64,000 nt of DNA from Thermaceae bacterium. GTDB lineage: Bacteria > Deinococcota > Deinococci > Deinococcales > Marinithermaceae. This document shows, piece by piece, positions 20,265-28,263 of this stretch. A model generated the notes under the pieces. It was not told the origin of the DNA and made no database searches. It worked only from the letters and a program-made list of their open reading frames with translations. Numbering within the stretch: position 1 is the stretch's first letter; each line of letters begins with the position of its first letter. The stretch covers positions 1 to 64,000 of the forward strand of contig JALSQD010000058.1 in NCBI GenBank assembly GCA_026985615.1, written 5' to 3'. The translations under genes and the position numbers were made by a program.

Positions 20265-20627
20265 TCAGACGTTGTAGCCGAACATGCGCATCTGCTTCTT
20301 GCCTTCTTCGGTCATCTTGGCCGGCGTCCAGGGCGGGCTCCAGACGAAGTCCACGTTCACGCCCTTGACGCCCGGAACGCGCATGACCGCGAGTTCGGCG
20401 TCGGCCTTGATCATGTCCTGCACCGGACAGCCGATAGCCGTTAGCGTCATGTCGATGTCCACCATGCCGTTGGGCTTGACGTCCACATTGTACACCAGAC
20501 CCAGGTCGACGACGTTGACCGGGATCTCCGGATCCTTGACGACCTTTAGGGCCTCGAGGATCTGCTCCTTCGTGGGCAGTTCGGTGCTCTCGGCCGCCTG
20601 GGTCGGGCTGGGGGTCTCCTCGCTCAT
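20265..20627 (-). CDS. MIP18/DUF59 iron-sulfur assembly protein (SufT/PaaD-like)
   Basis: Small protein of the family that helps mature Fe-S proteins. The 120 residues contain LEALKVVKDPEIPVNVVDLGLVYN, DMTLTAIGCPVQDMI with the conserved Cys, and the ending VDFVWSPPWTPAKMTEEGKKQ. I take the ATG at 20627 (MSEETPSPTQ) because TATACT lies exactly 6 nt upstream; a longer frame reaches 20669 but would cover that promoter. No suf gene is adjacent, so the pathway role rests on the family alone. Confidence 0.88.
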   Translation of the reverse strand: MSEETPSPTQAAESTELPTKEQILEALKVVKDPEIPVNVVDLGLVYNVDVKPNGMVDIDMTLTAIGCPVQDMIKADAELAVMRVPGVKGVNVDFVWSPPWTPAKMTEEGKKQMRMFGYNV

Positions 20628-20633
20628 GCGCTC

Positions 20634-20639
20634 AGTATA
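20634..20639 (-). promoter_or_regulatory. -10 box of the SufT-like gene
   Basis: TATACT, one base from the consensus, 6 nt before the ATG at 20627. A second TATACT lies at 20657-20662. Confidence 0.55.
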
Positions 20640-20667
20640 CCCGAGTGGGGTACTCAAGTATAGACCC

Positions 20668-20697
20668 AAAGCCGCCCGGACTCCCCCGGGCGGCTTT
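20668..20697 (-). terminator. Terminator of the Fe-S oxidoreductase gene
   Basis: A perfect 12-bp stem (AAAGCCGCCCGG with CCGGGCGGCTTT, 6-nt loop) begins 11 bp after the stop at 20709; on the minus strand the second arm ends in CTTT. Confidence 0.75.
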
Positions 20698-20708
20698 GCG
20701 ATTCGCGC

Positions 20709-22751
20709 TCAGCCCAGCACGGGCTTGCTGTGGCCCAGGTAGGCTTCTTTCTTCTTGAGCTCCGCCGCCACGAGCTCGGCGATATCCCTGACCTCCTTGG
20801 GATTCTCGGCGCTCGCGGCCTCGGTCTCGAACATCTGGGTGCAGAAGGGGCAGGCGGTGGCGATCACCTCGGCCCCGGTGCCGACGAGCTCGCGGTAACG
20901 GTTCTCGGGGATGCGCTCGGCCCCCCCGGCCTCTTCCTTCCAGAACTGGGCACCGCCGGCGCCGCAGCAGAAGGCGTCCTCGCGGTTGCGCTCCGGATCC
21001 TCGACCACGAAACCGAGCGCGCCCACCACATCGCGCGGAGCCTCGTACTCGCCGTTGTGGCGGCCCAGGTAGCAGGGGTCGTGGAAGGTGGCCTTATGCC
21101 CCTTATCGAGCGGCTTGACGTCGAGGCGGCCGGTGGCGATGAGCTCCTCGATGAAGACGCTGTGGTGCACCACCTCGTAGTCGCCGCCGAACTGCGGGTA
21201 CTCGTTGCCGATGGTATGCATGCAGTGGGGGCAGGTGGTCACGATCCGCTTCGGCGCCACCTCGTTGAGGGTGGCCACGTTCTCAGTGGCCAGCTGGAAG
21301 AAGAGGTACTCGTTGCCCGCGCGCCGTGCCGAGTCACCGGTGCACTTCTCGCGCGTGCCCAGCACCGCCCAGTCCACGCCGGCGGCATTCAGGATCTCGG
21401 CCATGCTGCGGGCGATCTTCTGGGCCCGCGGGTCGTAGCTGGCGGCGCAACCCACCCAGTAGAGCACCTCGGGGTGGGGGTTGTCGGCGGTCGTGGGTAC
21501 CTTGAAGTCGAGCCCCTCGACCCAGTCCAGCCGCTTGTCCTGGCTGATGCCCCAGGGGTTGCCGGCCCGCTCCATGCCGCGGAAGGCGTTTTGCAACTCG
21601 GCGGGGAAGTCGCCCTCCATGAGCACCCGCTCGCGCCGGATGTCCACCAGGTGCAACATCTGCTCGTTACCCACCGGGCAGACCTCCACGCAGGCCATAC
21701 AGGTGGTGCACGACCACAGCGCGTCGGCGTCGAGCGCGAACTCGAGCAGCGGGCGCGGGCTCGCCTCGCCCGCGGCGAAGGCGGGGAGGATGTCGTTGAG
21801 CTCGTAACGCTCGTTGATGATCAACGCCGCCGGGTTGAGCGACTTGCCGGTGACGTTGGCCGGGCAGACGTCAGCACAGCGGTTGCACATGATGCAGGCG
21901 TAGGGATCGATGAGACGGGGCCAGCTGAAGTCCTCGAGCTTGGCCACGCCAAACGACTCGGCCGACTCGTCTTCGAAGTCGATGGGGTCGAGCACGCCCG
22001 GCTTGTCGGTGCGGAAGGTGAGCTTGAAGGCGGCCACCATCAGGTGGATGTGCTTGCTGCGCGGGAAGTAGGGGATGAAGGCGAGGATCGAGCCGATGGC
22101 GAACCACCAGAAAACGTGCTCCATGACCACCAGCGAGCTCTCGCTCATGCCTCCGAGCCAGCCCGCGATGGTGGAGGCCACCGGCTGGTAGGGGTCGGTG
22201 CCCTCGAGCGCCAGCTGCGCCGACTTCGACAGCAGCCGCGAGCCCACGTGAAAGGTGATGAAGGCGCCGACGATCGCCGAGTCGCGGGGGATGCCCGCAG
22301 CCACCTTCTCGTGCAGCTTGACCCGGGGGTTGAAGACGAACTCGGGCGGCTTGAGGACGAAGCGGCGGATCATCAGGCCGATGATCCCGATGAGCACTGA
22401 GGCCGTGAGTAGGTCCGCGAGGAGGTTGTAGGGGTTCCACCAGCCGCCCACCGCGTGGAGGCCGAACATGCCTTCGAGCACGTCCACCACGTTCACGGCC
22501 ATGTAGTACATGAAGCCGTAGAAGACCATAGCGTGCAGGGTGGAGACCAGCGGACGCCGCTTGAAGACGGTCTGCTGGGTGATGAAGAGCCACAGCGCGT
22601 GCCCGATGCGCTCGGGAAGGCGGTCGAGGCGCCCCGGGGCCGGCTTACCGCGCAACACGGCGCGGATCACCCGGTAGAACCCGATGCCCCCGAAGTAGGC
22701 CGAGGCGAGAACCGCGAGTACGAACAGGACCTTTTCGAACGGCGTCAGCAT
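20709..22751 (-). CDS. Membrane-bound (Fe-S) oxidoreductase, heterodisulfide-reductase-like
   Basis: A 680-residue fusion of electron-transfer modules. Residues about 5-240 hold six or so hydrophobic segments resembling a NarI/HdrE-type membrane anchor; residues 286-296 (C-x2-C-x2-C-x3-CP) and 348-358 form two [4Fe-4S] sites; the C-terminal third has two cysteine-rich CCG-type domains (for example CPHCMHTIGNEYP and DAFCCGAGG). Such proteins pass electrons between the quinone pool and a soluble dehydrogenase; the partner is not encoded nearby. I prefer the ATG at 22751, 5 nt after GAGGGG, over the GTG at 22757. A TG-extended -10 box (TAATAT, 22779-22784) lies upstream. Confidence 0.85.
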   Translation of the reverse strand: MLTPFEKVLFVLAVLASAYFGGIGFYRVIRAVLRGKPAPGRLDRLPERIGHALWLFITQQTVFKRRPLVSTLHAMVFYGFMYYMAVNVVDVLEGMFGLHAVGGWWNPYNLLADLLTASVLIGIIGLMIRRFVLKPPEFVFNPRVKLHEKVAAGIPRDSAIVGAFITFHVGSRLLSKSAQLALEGTDPYQPVASTIAGWLGGMSESSLVVMEHVFWWFAIGSILAFIPYFPRSKHIHLMVAAFKLTFRTDKPGVLDPIDFEDESAESFGVAKLEDFSWPRLIDPYACIMCNRCADVCPANVTGKSLNPAALIINERYELNDILPAFAAGEASPRPLLEFALDADALWSCTTCMACVEVCPVGNEQMLHLVDIRRERVLMEGDFPAELQNAFRGMERAGNPWGISQDKRLDWVEGLDFKVPTTADNPHPEVLYWVGCAASYDPRAQKIARSMAEILNAAGVDWAVLGTREKCTGDSARRAGNEYLFFQLATENVATLNEVAPKRIVTTCPHCMHTIGNEYPQFGGDYEVVHHSVFIEELIATGRLDVKPLDKGHKATFHDPCYLGRHNGEYEAPRDVVGALGFVVEDPERNREDAFCCGAGGAQFWKEEAGGAERIPENRYRELVGTGAEVIATACPFCTQMFETEAASAENPKEVRDIAELVAAELKKKEAYLGHSKPVLG

Positions 22752-22812
22752 AGCCACCCCCTCGTTATACTCGGTTCAATATTATCAGACCTCTATGGGA
22801 CAAGTTTACCCG

Positions 22813-23259
22813 CTAACGGTGGAGAAAGGCCCAGGCCACGCTCACCCCCAGGAGCGTGCCCATGACCACTTCCAGGTAGGTATGCCCCAGCAGCTCCTTG
22901 AGCGGCTTGGGCTTGAAGCCCTCGTGCAAGACGGCACGCAGCTCCTCCACCAGGTCGTTGAGGAGCTCGGCCTGCTGGCCCGCGGCCCGGCGGATGCCGG
23001 TGGCGTCGTACATCACGATGAGGGCGAAGACCAGGGCCACCGCAAAGAGCGGGCTCTCGAGCCCCGCCTCCAGCCCCACCCCCGTGGCCAGTGCGGTCAC
23101 CATCGCCGAGTGGCTGCTGGGCATGCCCCCCGATTCGAGCAGGCGCTCCCAGCTCCAGCGGCGCTCGAGCAGGTAGTAGACGATCAGCTTAAGCGACTGC
23201 GCCACCACGTTGGCCAGCACGGCCGCCCAGAGCACGTCGTTTTGGAGGAGCGCGTTCAT
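22813..23259 (-). CDS. Divergent PAP2-family membrane protein (DUF212)
   Basis: Small membrane protein related to acid phosphatase/vanadium haloperoxidases. The 148 residues contain the conserved GGMPSSHSAMVTALA and YDATGIRRAAGQQAELLN motifs, with three or four hydrophobic segments. The ATG at 23259 overlaps the folD stop by 4 nt and has GAGGTGG 8 nt upstream; a GTG at 23271 has no such site. Substrate unknown; coupling to folD is conserved in layout only here as far as I can see. Confidence 0.85.
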   Translation of the reverse strand: MNALLQNDVLWAAVLANVVAQSLKLIVYYLLERRWSWERLLESGGMPSSHSAMVTALATGVGLEAGLESPLFAVALVFALIVMYDATGIRRAAGQQAELLNDLVEELRAVLHEGFKPKPLKELLGHTYLEVVMGTLLGVSVAWAFLHR

Positions 23260-24089
23260 CCCCGGCGCCACCTCGCCGCCTCGACGGTGTTGGCCAACAG
23301 CATGGCCACGGTCATCGGGCCCACCCCGCCGGGAACGGGCGTGTAAGCCGAGCTCTTCACGTGCGCCTCGGGGTCGATGTCGCCCACCAGGTCCTCGCCG
23401 ACGCGGTTGATGCCCACGTCCACCAGCACCGCGCCCTCGCGCACCATCTCCGGGGTGATGAAGCGCGGACGGCCCACCGCGGCCACCAGCACCTCCGCCC
23501 GGCGGGTCACCGCCGCCAGGTCACGGGTGCGGGAGTGGGCCACGGTCACGGTGGCGTTGCGCGCCAGCAGCAGCGCGGCCAGCGGCTTACCCACGATGTT
23601 GCTGCGCCCCAAGATCACGGCCTCCTTGCCCTCGAGCGCGACGCCGTAGTGGTCAAGCATGCGCACGATGCCCGCGGGCGTGCAGGGGCGCAGCGCCCGA
23701 CCCCCGGTCCAGACCCGTCCCACGTTGAAGGGGTGGAAGCCGTCCACGTCCTTGGCCGGATCGATGGCCTCGATCACCGCCTGAGGGTCCACGTGCCCGG
23801 GCAGGGGCAGCTGCACCAGGATGCCGTCGATCTGCGGGTCGGCGTTGAGCTCGGCGATGAGCCCCAGAAGCTCCTCCTGCGATGTCGACTCGGGCAGCGC
23901 CAGCACCTTGCTGTCCATCCCTAGCTCGCGCGCGCGTTTGTCCTTGAGGCGGGTGTAGGACACCGAGGCCGGGTCCTCGCCCAGGCGCACCACCCGCAGC
24001 GCCGGGGTATAGGGCAGGCGCTCCAGCACCTCGTGCAGCTCCGCGTACACCGCCTTCGCCACCTCGTGACCGCTCATGCGTGTGGGCAC
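23256..24089 (-). CDS. folD: Bifunctional methylenetetrahydrofolate dehydrogenase/cyclohydrolase
   Basis: Interconverts 5,10-methylene- and 10-formyl-tetrahydrofolate, downstream of the carbon units released by the glycine cleavage system. The 277-residue protein has YTRLKDKRARELG with the catalytic lysine, DGILVQLPLPGHVD, KDVDGFHPFNVGR, the Rossmann GRSNIVGKPLAALL and PVPGGVGPMT. The start is a GTG at 24089 with AAGGAG 8 nt upstream; an ATG at 24077 is too far from that site. It lies 14 bp after nusB. Confidence 0.96.
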   Translation of the reverse strand: MPTRMSGHEVAKAVYAELHEVLERLPYTPALRVVRLGEDPASVSYTRLKDKRARELGMDSKVLALPESTSQEELLGLIAELNADPQIDGILVQLPLPGHVDPQAVIEAIDPAKDVDGFHPFNVGRVWTGGRALRPCTPAGIVRMLDHYGVALEGKEAVILGRSNIVGKPLAALLLARNATVTVAHSRTRDLAAVTRRAEVLVAAVGRPRFITPEMVREGAVLVDVGINRVGEDLVGDIDPEAHVKSSAYTPVPGGVGPMTVAMLLANTVEAARWRRG

Positions 24090-24103
24090 GTCGCTGTCTC
24101 CTT

Positions 24104-24550
24104 TCAGTCCTGCTTGGGCACCGTGGTCAGCTCGCCCGCGTCCACCCGGCGCTTGAGCCGCGCCAGCACGCCGTTAACGAACTTGCCCGAGTCCTCGCCG
24201 CCGTACTTGCCGGCGATGCGCACGGCCACCTCGATCAGCGGCGCGAAGGGCGTCGCCTCGTAGAGCATCTCGTAGGTCGCCAGGCGCAGCACCGTCAGGT
24301 CGGTCTTGGACATCTGGTTGAAGTCCCAGCCCTCGACGGTCTCGGCGAGGATCCGGTCCACCTCGTCCGCGTGCTCGGCGTAGCCCCACACCAAACGGCG
24401 GGCAAACGCGCGCCCCTCGGCATCGAGGGGCTCGTCGTCGGTCTCGTCCATCGCCGCGAGGGCGTGGTTCCACGCCTCCTCGAGGGGAACGTCCCCCTGG
24501 GCGTGTTCGAACAGCACCCGAAACGCCAGCTCCCGGGCCTTACGCCGCAT
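24104..24550 (-). CDS. nusB: Transcription antitermination factor NusB
   Basis: NusB binds boxA RNA with S10 during rRNA antitermination. The 148-residue helical protein begins RRKARELAFRVLFEHAQGD and has DFNQMSKTDLTVLRLATYEML-like core residues plus the closing KFVNGVLARL, all diagnostic. It overlaps the upstream Asp23 gene by 11 bp and precedes folD, as in the widespread acc-asp23-nusB-folD order. Confidence 0.94.
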   Translation of the reverse strand: MRRKARELAFRVLFEHAQGDVPLEEAWNHALAAMDETDDEPLDAEGRAFARRLVWGYAEHADEVDRILAETVEGWDFNQMSKTDLTVLRLATYEMLYEATPFAPLIEVAVRIAGKYGGEDSGKFVNGVLARLKRRVDAGELTTVPKQD

Positions 24551-24875
24551 GCTCCCCCTCGGCGGTCACGTCCACGAAGACCACGTCCACGGCCTCGACC
24601 TTGAGCCCCGTGGTCGCCGTGAGCACGTCCTGCACGGTGCGCTGGACCCGCTCCGCCAGCTCGCGCAGGGACTCGCCGTAGCGGGCGACGAGTTGCAGCT
24701 CCACCCGGATGCGTCCCTCCTCCCGCGCGATGCGCACGGCGCGGCCGCGCCGCCCCGAGAGCACGTCGCCCACGCTGCGGCTCCCGCCGCTGGCGAGGCG
24801 CGCGCCCTCGAGCCCCTCGAGGCTCAGGGTGATGATGCCGACGATCGCCGAGTCGCTGAGCTCGTAGTCCACCAT
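24540..24875 (-). CDS. Asp23/Gls24 family protein
   Basis: A 111-residue protein of the alkaline-shock protein family, found beside nusB in many bacteria. It shows the two family halves: YELSDSAIVGIITLSLEGLEGA near the start and the long strand pattern VELQLVARYGESLRELAERVQ followed by VEAVDVVFVDV. Function is not established. It lies 24 bp after accC, with TAAGGT 6 nt before its ATG as a possible internal promoter, and overlaps nusB by 11 bp. Confidence 0.88.
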   Translation of the reverse strand: MVDYELSDSAIVGIITLSLEGLEGARLASGGSRSVGDVLSGRRGRAVRIAREEGRIRVELQLVARYGESLRELAERVQRTVQDVLTATTGLKVEAVDVVFVDVTAEGEHAA

Positions 24876-24899
24876 GGCCTTACCTTACCGCACCGGCCC

Positions 24900-26240
24900 T
24901 CACTCCGACATGCGGCGGGCGATGAAGTTCGTGTAGATCGCGCCGCGCCGGAAGAAGGCGTTGTCGAGCACCTTCTTGTGGAAGGGGATGGTGGTCTTGA
25001 GGCCGGGACCGTCCACTACCGTCTCGGCCAGGGCGCGCTTCATCCTCTGGATCGCGGCCTCGCGGTCCTCGGCCCAGACAATCACCTTGGCGATCAGCGA
25101 GTCGTAGTGGCTGGGGATGGCGTAGCCGGTGTAGACGTGCGAGTCCACCCGCACGCCCGTGCCCCCGGGCCAGAGTACCGTCTCCACCTTGCCGATCGAG
25201 GGGCGGAAGTTGCGGTCGGGGTCCTCGGCGTTGACGCGTACCTCGATGGCGTGACCGCGGGCTTCGATCTCCTCCTGGCGCAGACGCAGCCCCTCGCCGG
25301 CGGCGATGCGGAACTGCTCGGCCACCAGGTCCACCCCGGTGATCATCTCGGTGACCGGGTGCTCCACCTGGATGCGGGTGTTCATCTCGATGAAGTAGTA
25401 GTTGCCCTCGCGGTCCACCAGGAACTCGAGCGTCCCCGCGGAGACGTAACCGATGTGCTCGGCCAGCTTGACCGCGGCCGAGACCAGGCCCTGTCGCACC
25501 TCGTCAGGCAGGATCGAAGGTGCCTCCTCCAGCAGCTTCTGGTGACGCCGCTGTATCGAGCAGTCGCGCTCCCACAGGTGCACCACCCGCTCGCCGTCAC
25601 CCAGCACCTGGACCTCGACGTGCTTAGGCTCCTCGACGTATTTCTCCAGGTAGATCTCGGGGTTGCCGAAGGCGGCACGCGCCTCTTCCTGGGCCTGCAG
25701 CACGGCGTTCTCGAGGTCCTCGGGGTTGTGGACTACGCGCATGCCACGGCCACCGCCGCCGGCGGAAGCCTTGAGGATGACGGGGTAGCCGATCTCCGAG
25801 GCGGCCGCCAACGCCTCCTCCACGCTCTCCAGCGCGTCGGTGCCCGGCACCACCGGCACCTCCGCCTCGCGGGCGATGCGGCGGGCGGTGGCCTTGTCGC
25901 CCAGCATGCGCATGTTCTCGGGCGTGGGGCCGATGAAGGTGATGCCGTGCTCGGCGGTCATCTCAGCGAACTGGGCGTTCTCGGCCAGAAAACCGTAGCC
26001 GGGGTGGATGGCGTCGGCGCCGCTGATGATCGCCGCCGAGAGAATGTTGGGGATGTTGAGGTAGCTCTGTTGCGGGCTCGCCGGGCCGATACAGATGGCC
26101 TCGTCGGCCAGCAGCACCGGCAGGCTGTCGGCGTCGGCCTTGGAGTGCGCTACCACGGTACGCACGCCCAGCTCGCGGGCCGCGCGCAGGATGCGCAGCG
26201 CGATCTCGCCGCGGTTGGCGATGAGGACTTTCTTGAACAT
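24900..26240 (-). CDS. accC: Acetyl-CoA carboxylase, biotin carboxylase subunit
   Basis: Carboxylates the biotin on AccB using ATP and bicarbonate, first step of fatty-acid synthesis. The 446 residues show the N-terminal ANRGEIALRILRAARELG, the ATP-grasp glycine loop KASAGGGGRGMRVV, EKYVEEPKHVEVQVLGD, and the catalytic EMNTRIQVEHPVTEMITG. Length is normal. It starts 7 bp after the accB stop. Confidence 0.97.
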   Translation of the reverse strand: MFKKVLIANRGEIALRILRAARELGVRTVVAHSKADADSLPVLLADEAICIGPASPQQSYLNIPNILSAAIISGADAIHPGYGFLAENAQFAEMTAEHGITFIGPTPENMRMLGDKATARRIAREAEVPVVPGTDALESVEEALAAASEIGYPVILKASAGGGGRGMRVVHNPEDLENAVLQAQEEARAAFGNPEIYLEKYVEEPKHVEVQVLGDGERVVHLWERDCSIQRRHQKLLEEAPSILPDEVRQGLVSAAVKLAEHIGYVSAGTLEFLVDREGNYYFIEMNTRIQVEHPVTEMITGVDLVAEQFRIAAGEGLRLRQEEIEARGHAIEVRVNAEDPDRNFRPSIGKVETVLWPGGTGVRVDSHVYTGYAIPSHYDSLIAKVIVWAEDREAAIQRMKRALAETVVDGPGLKTTIPFHKKVLDNAFFRRGAIYTNFIARRMSE

Positions 26241-26247
26241 ACGCCCC

Positions 26248-26754
26248 CTACGCCGGCTCGACGAGGAAGAGCGGCTGGCCGTACTCGACGGGCTCGCCGT
26301 CCTCGACCAGAACCTTGCGGACGATGCCGGAGACCTCGGACTCGATCTCGTTGAAGAGCTTCATCGCCTCGATGATGCAGACGACCTGCCCCTTCTCCAC
26401 CCGGTCGCCCACGTTGACGAAGGGCTCGGCGTCGGGCGCGGGCTTGCGGTAGAAGGTGCCCACGATGGGCGCGGTGATCTCGACGCAGCCCGGGCAGTCG
26501 CCCTCCTCCGCACCCGCCTCGGGCGCGGCCTCAACGGGCGCGGAAGCGGGTGCCACCGCCTCGGGCGCGGCCGCCGGGGGCGGCGGTGGGGGCGGGGGCG
26601 CGCCAACGGCGGGGGCCGGCGCCGGTGCGGGAGCCGCCGGGGGCGGCAGGCGCCGGCGCACGGTCAGCTTGTAGTCGGGGGTCTCGAGGGTCAGCTCGTC
26701 GGTCTCGGTGGCGACCATCGCCTGCAGGATGGCCTTGATCTCCTTGGGGTTCAC
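26248..26754 (-). CDS. accB: Acetyl-CoA carboxylase, biotin carboxyl carrier protein
   Basis: Carries the biotin that AccC carboxylates. The protein has a short N-terminal helix (NPKEIKAILQAM), a Pro/Ala-rich linker of about 55 residues and the biotinyl domain with CIIEAMKLFNEIE, whose Lys is the biotin site. I take the GTG at 26754 (168 residues) because AGGAGG ends 6 nt upstream; a GTG at 26760 would sit on that site. It starts 9 bp after the efp stop. Confidence 0.95.
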   Translation of the reverse strand: MNPKEIKAILQAMVATETDELTLETPDYKLTVRRRLPPPAAPAPAPAPAVGAPPPPPPPPAAAPEAVAPASAPVEAAPEAGAEEGDCPGCVEITAPIVGTFYRKPAPDAEPFVNVGDRVEKGQVVCIIEAMKLFNEIESEVSGIVRKVLVEDGEPVEYGQPLFLVEPA

Positions 26755-26763
26755 GCCCACCTC

Positions 26764-27321
26764 CTAGGCCCGGCCAGCGTACTCGCCGGTGCGGGTGTCG
26801 ATCTTGATCACCTCGCCCGCCTCGATGAAGAGCGGTACGTTGACCACCGCTCCGGTCTCGAGGGTCGCGGGCTTGGAGCCGCCCGAGGCGGTGTCGCCCT
26901 TGATGCCCGGCGGGGCCTCGACCACCTCGAGCTCCACCACCGTGGGCGGGGTCACCTTGATGACGCGCCCGTTGTAGACGTCGCCGATGAGGGTGATGCC
27001 CTCCTTGAGGAACTTGGCCGCGTCGCCCGCGGCCGCCCGGGGAACGTGGTACTGCTCGTAGGTCTCCAGGTCCATGAGCACGAGCTCCCCGCCCTCGGGG
27101 TAGAGGTACTGCATCTCCCGGGCCTCGACGTAGATATCCTTGAGCTTCTCACCCGAGTTGAAGGTGCGCTCGACGGTGGCGCCCGTCTCGAGGTTCTTGA
27201 ACTTGGCCACCACCTTGGCGCCGCCGCGGCCGATCTTCTGGTGCTGGTAGTCGACGCACTCCCAGAGCGCGCCGTCCATCTCCACTTTGGTACCCGGTCT
27301 GAGGTCGGTAACGCTGATCAT
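26764..27321 (-). CDS. efp: Translation elongation factor P
   Basis: EF-P rescues ribosomes stalled at polyproline. The 185-residue protein has the three OB-like domains and the conserved TSGGSKPATLETGA-like and GEVIKIDTRTGEY segments (residues 130-180). The tip loop reads KIGRGGAK, so position 32 is Arg rather than Lys, as in the Thermus protein. AGGAGG is 9 nt before the ATG, and TAGAAT (27343-27348) overlapping the stop of the upstream gene may be a promoter. Confidence 0.96.
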   Translation of the reverse strand: MISVTDLRPGTKVEMDGALWECVDYQHQKIGRGGAKVVAKFKNLETGATVERTFNSGEKLKDIYVEAREMQYLYPEGGELVLMDLETYEQYHVPRAAAGDAAKFLKEGITLIGDVYNGRVIKVTPPTVVELEVVEAPPGIKGDTASGGSKPATLETGAVVNVPLFIEAGEVIKIDTRTGEYAGRA

Positions 27322-27345
27322 CCGGTTTTGCCTCCTTCGCTTATT

Positions 27346-28254
27346 CTATGACGGCTCGGAAAAACGGGTGATGTTGGGCCCCAGGCCCAGTTTTTCGATG
27401 TAATCGAGGTAGTCCTGCTCGCTCAGGGGGAACTTGCCGGCGAGGGCCACGAAGAGTCCCTCCATGACGTTGGTGCCGAAGCTGCGGCCGTTCAGCCGCG
27501 GGGTGGTGGTCACCAGCATGGCCGCGCCCCGCTCGCGCAGCATCTCGACGTCTTCGGGGGTGGTGGTGTTGGTGAGGACGATCTTGCCGTCGATACGGTC
27601 AGGCATGAAGCGCTTGATGTAGAGGAAGTCGCCCGCCACCACCTCGGCCCAGTCGTAGTACTTGCGGCGCCAGTCCTGGATCTGCTTTTCCTGCTTCTCG
27701 CCCGTGGGATAGATCATCTTGAAAGGCAACCGGGTGAAGACGGGGAGCAGGATGCGCGCCAGCAGGCGCAGACCGCTGAGGGTGTGGATGGGCACGGGCA
27801 GCCCCACGCCGAAGATGAGGTCGCCGAAGACCATCTCGGCGCCGTGGTCCCACAGCGCCTCGGCCATACCGAAGCGGTCCACCGCCGAGGTCATGACCAC
27901 CTTGCGGCCCCTCCAACCGATCTCGACGTCGAGGTCGGCGACCACCTTGCGCTCGAGCGTGTGCTTGAGCCCCGAGCCGTCCACCACCGGGGTCTGCTTG
28001 GCCGCCCGGGCCAGCTTGAGGGCGTCGCGAATCGTGTAGCGCCGGCCCGCCGCGTAGAGGTAGAGGTCGATGCCCCCCAGCCCGATCGCCGCCACCTCGG
28101 GGTCGGCGTCGTAGCGCTGGATGAGCTTGATGGCTTTCTCGAAGCTGCCGTCGGTGCCCACGCGCTCGAGCACGAGGGTTTCACCCAGCAGCTCGACCTC
28201 GGCCTTGGCGTTCCGCTTCGAAGAACCGATGGATACGCTAACGACCCGCTTCAT
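27346..28254 (-). CDS. Conserved protein of uncertain function (annotated in relatives as quinate 5-dehydrogenase)
   Basis: The 302-residue product starts MKRVVSVSIGSSKRNAKAEV and includes IGLGGIDLYLYAAGRRYTIRDA and ERKVVADLDVEIGWRGRKVVMTS. From memory, proteins of this type in Thermus relatives and some Firmicutes are labelled quinate 5-dehydrogenase, but I see no clear NAD-binding GxGxxG loop that would support it, so I leave the function open. A hydrophobic stretch at about 160-175 (LRLLARILLPVF) could touch membrane. It sits 9 bp after transketolase and 24 bp before efp. Confidence 0.7.
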   Translation of the reverse strand: MKRVVSVSIGSSKRNAKAEVELLGETLVLERVGTDGSFEKAIKLIQRYDADPEVAAIGLGGIDLYLYAAGRRYTIRDALKLARAAKQTPVVDGSGLKHTLERKVVADLDVEIGWRGRKVVMTSAVDRFGMAEALWDHGAEMVFGDLIFGVGLPVPIHTLSGLRLLARILLPVFTRLPFKMIYPTGEKQEKQIQDWRRKYYDWAEVVAGDFLYIKRFMPDRIDGKIVLTNTTTPEDVEMLRERGAAMLVTTTPRLNGRSFGTNVMEGLFVALAGKFPLSEQDYLDYIEKLGLGPNITRFSEPS

Positions 28255-28263
28255 ACCCTTCGC

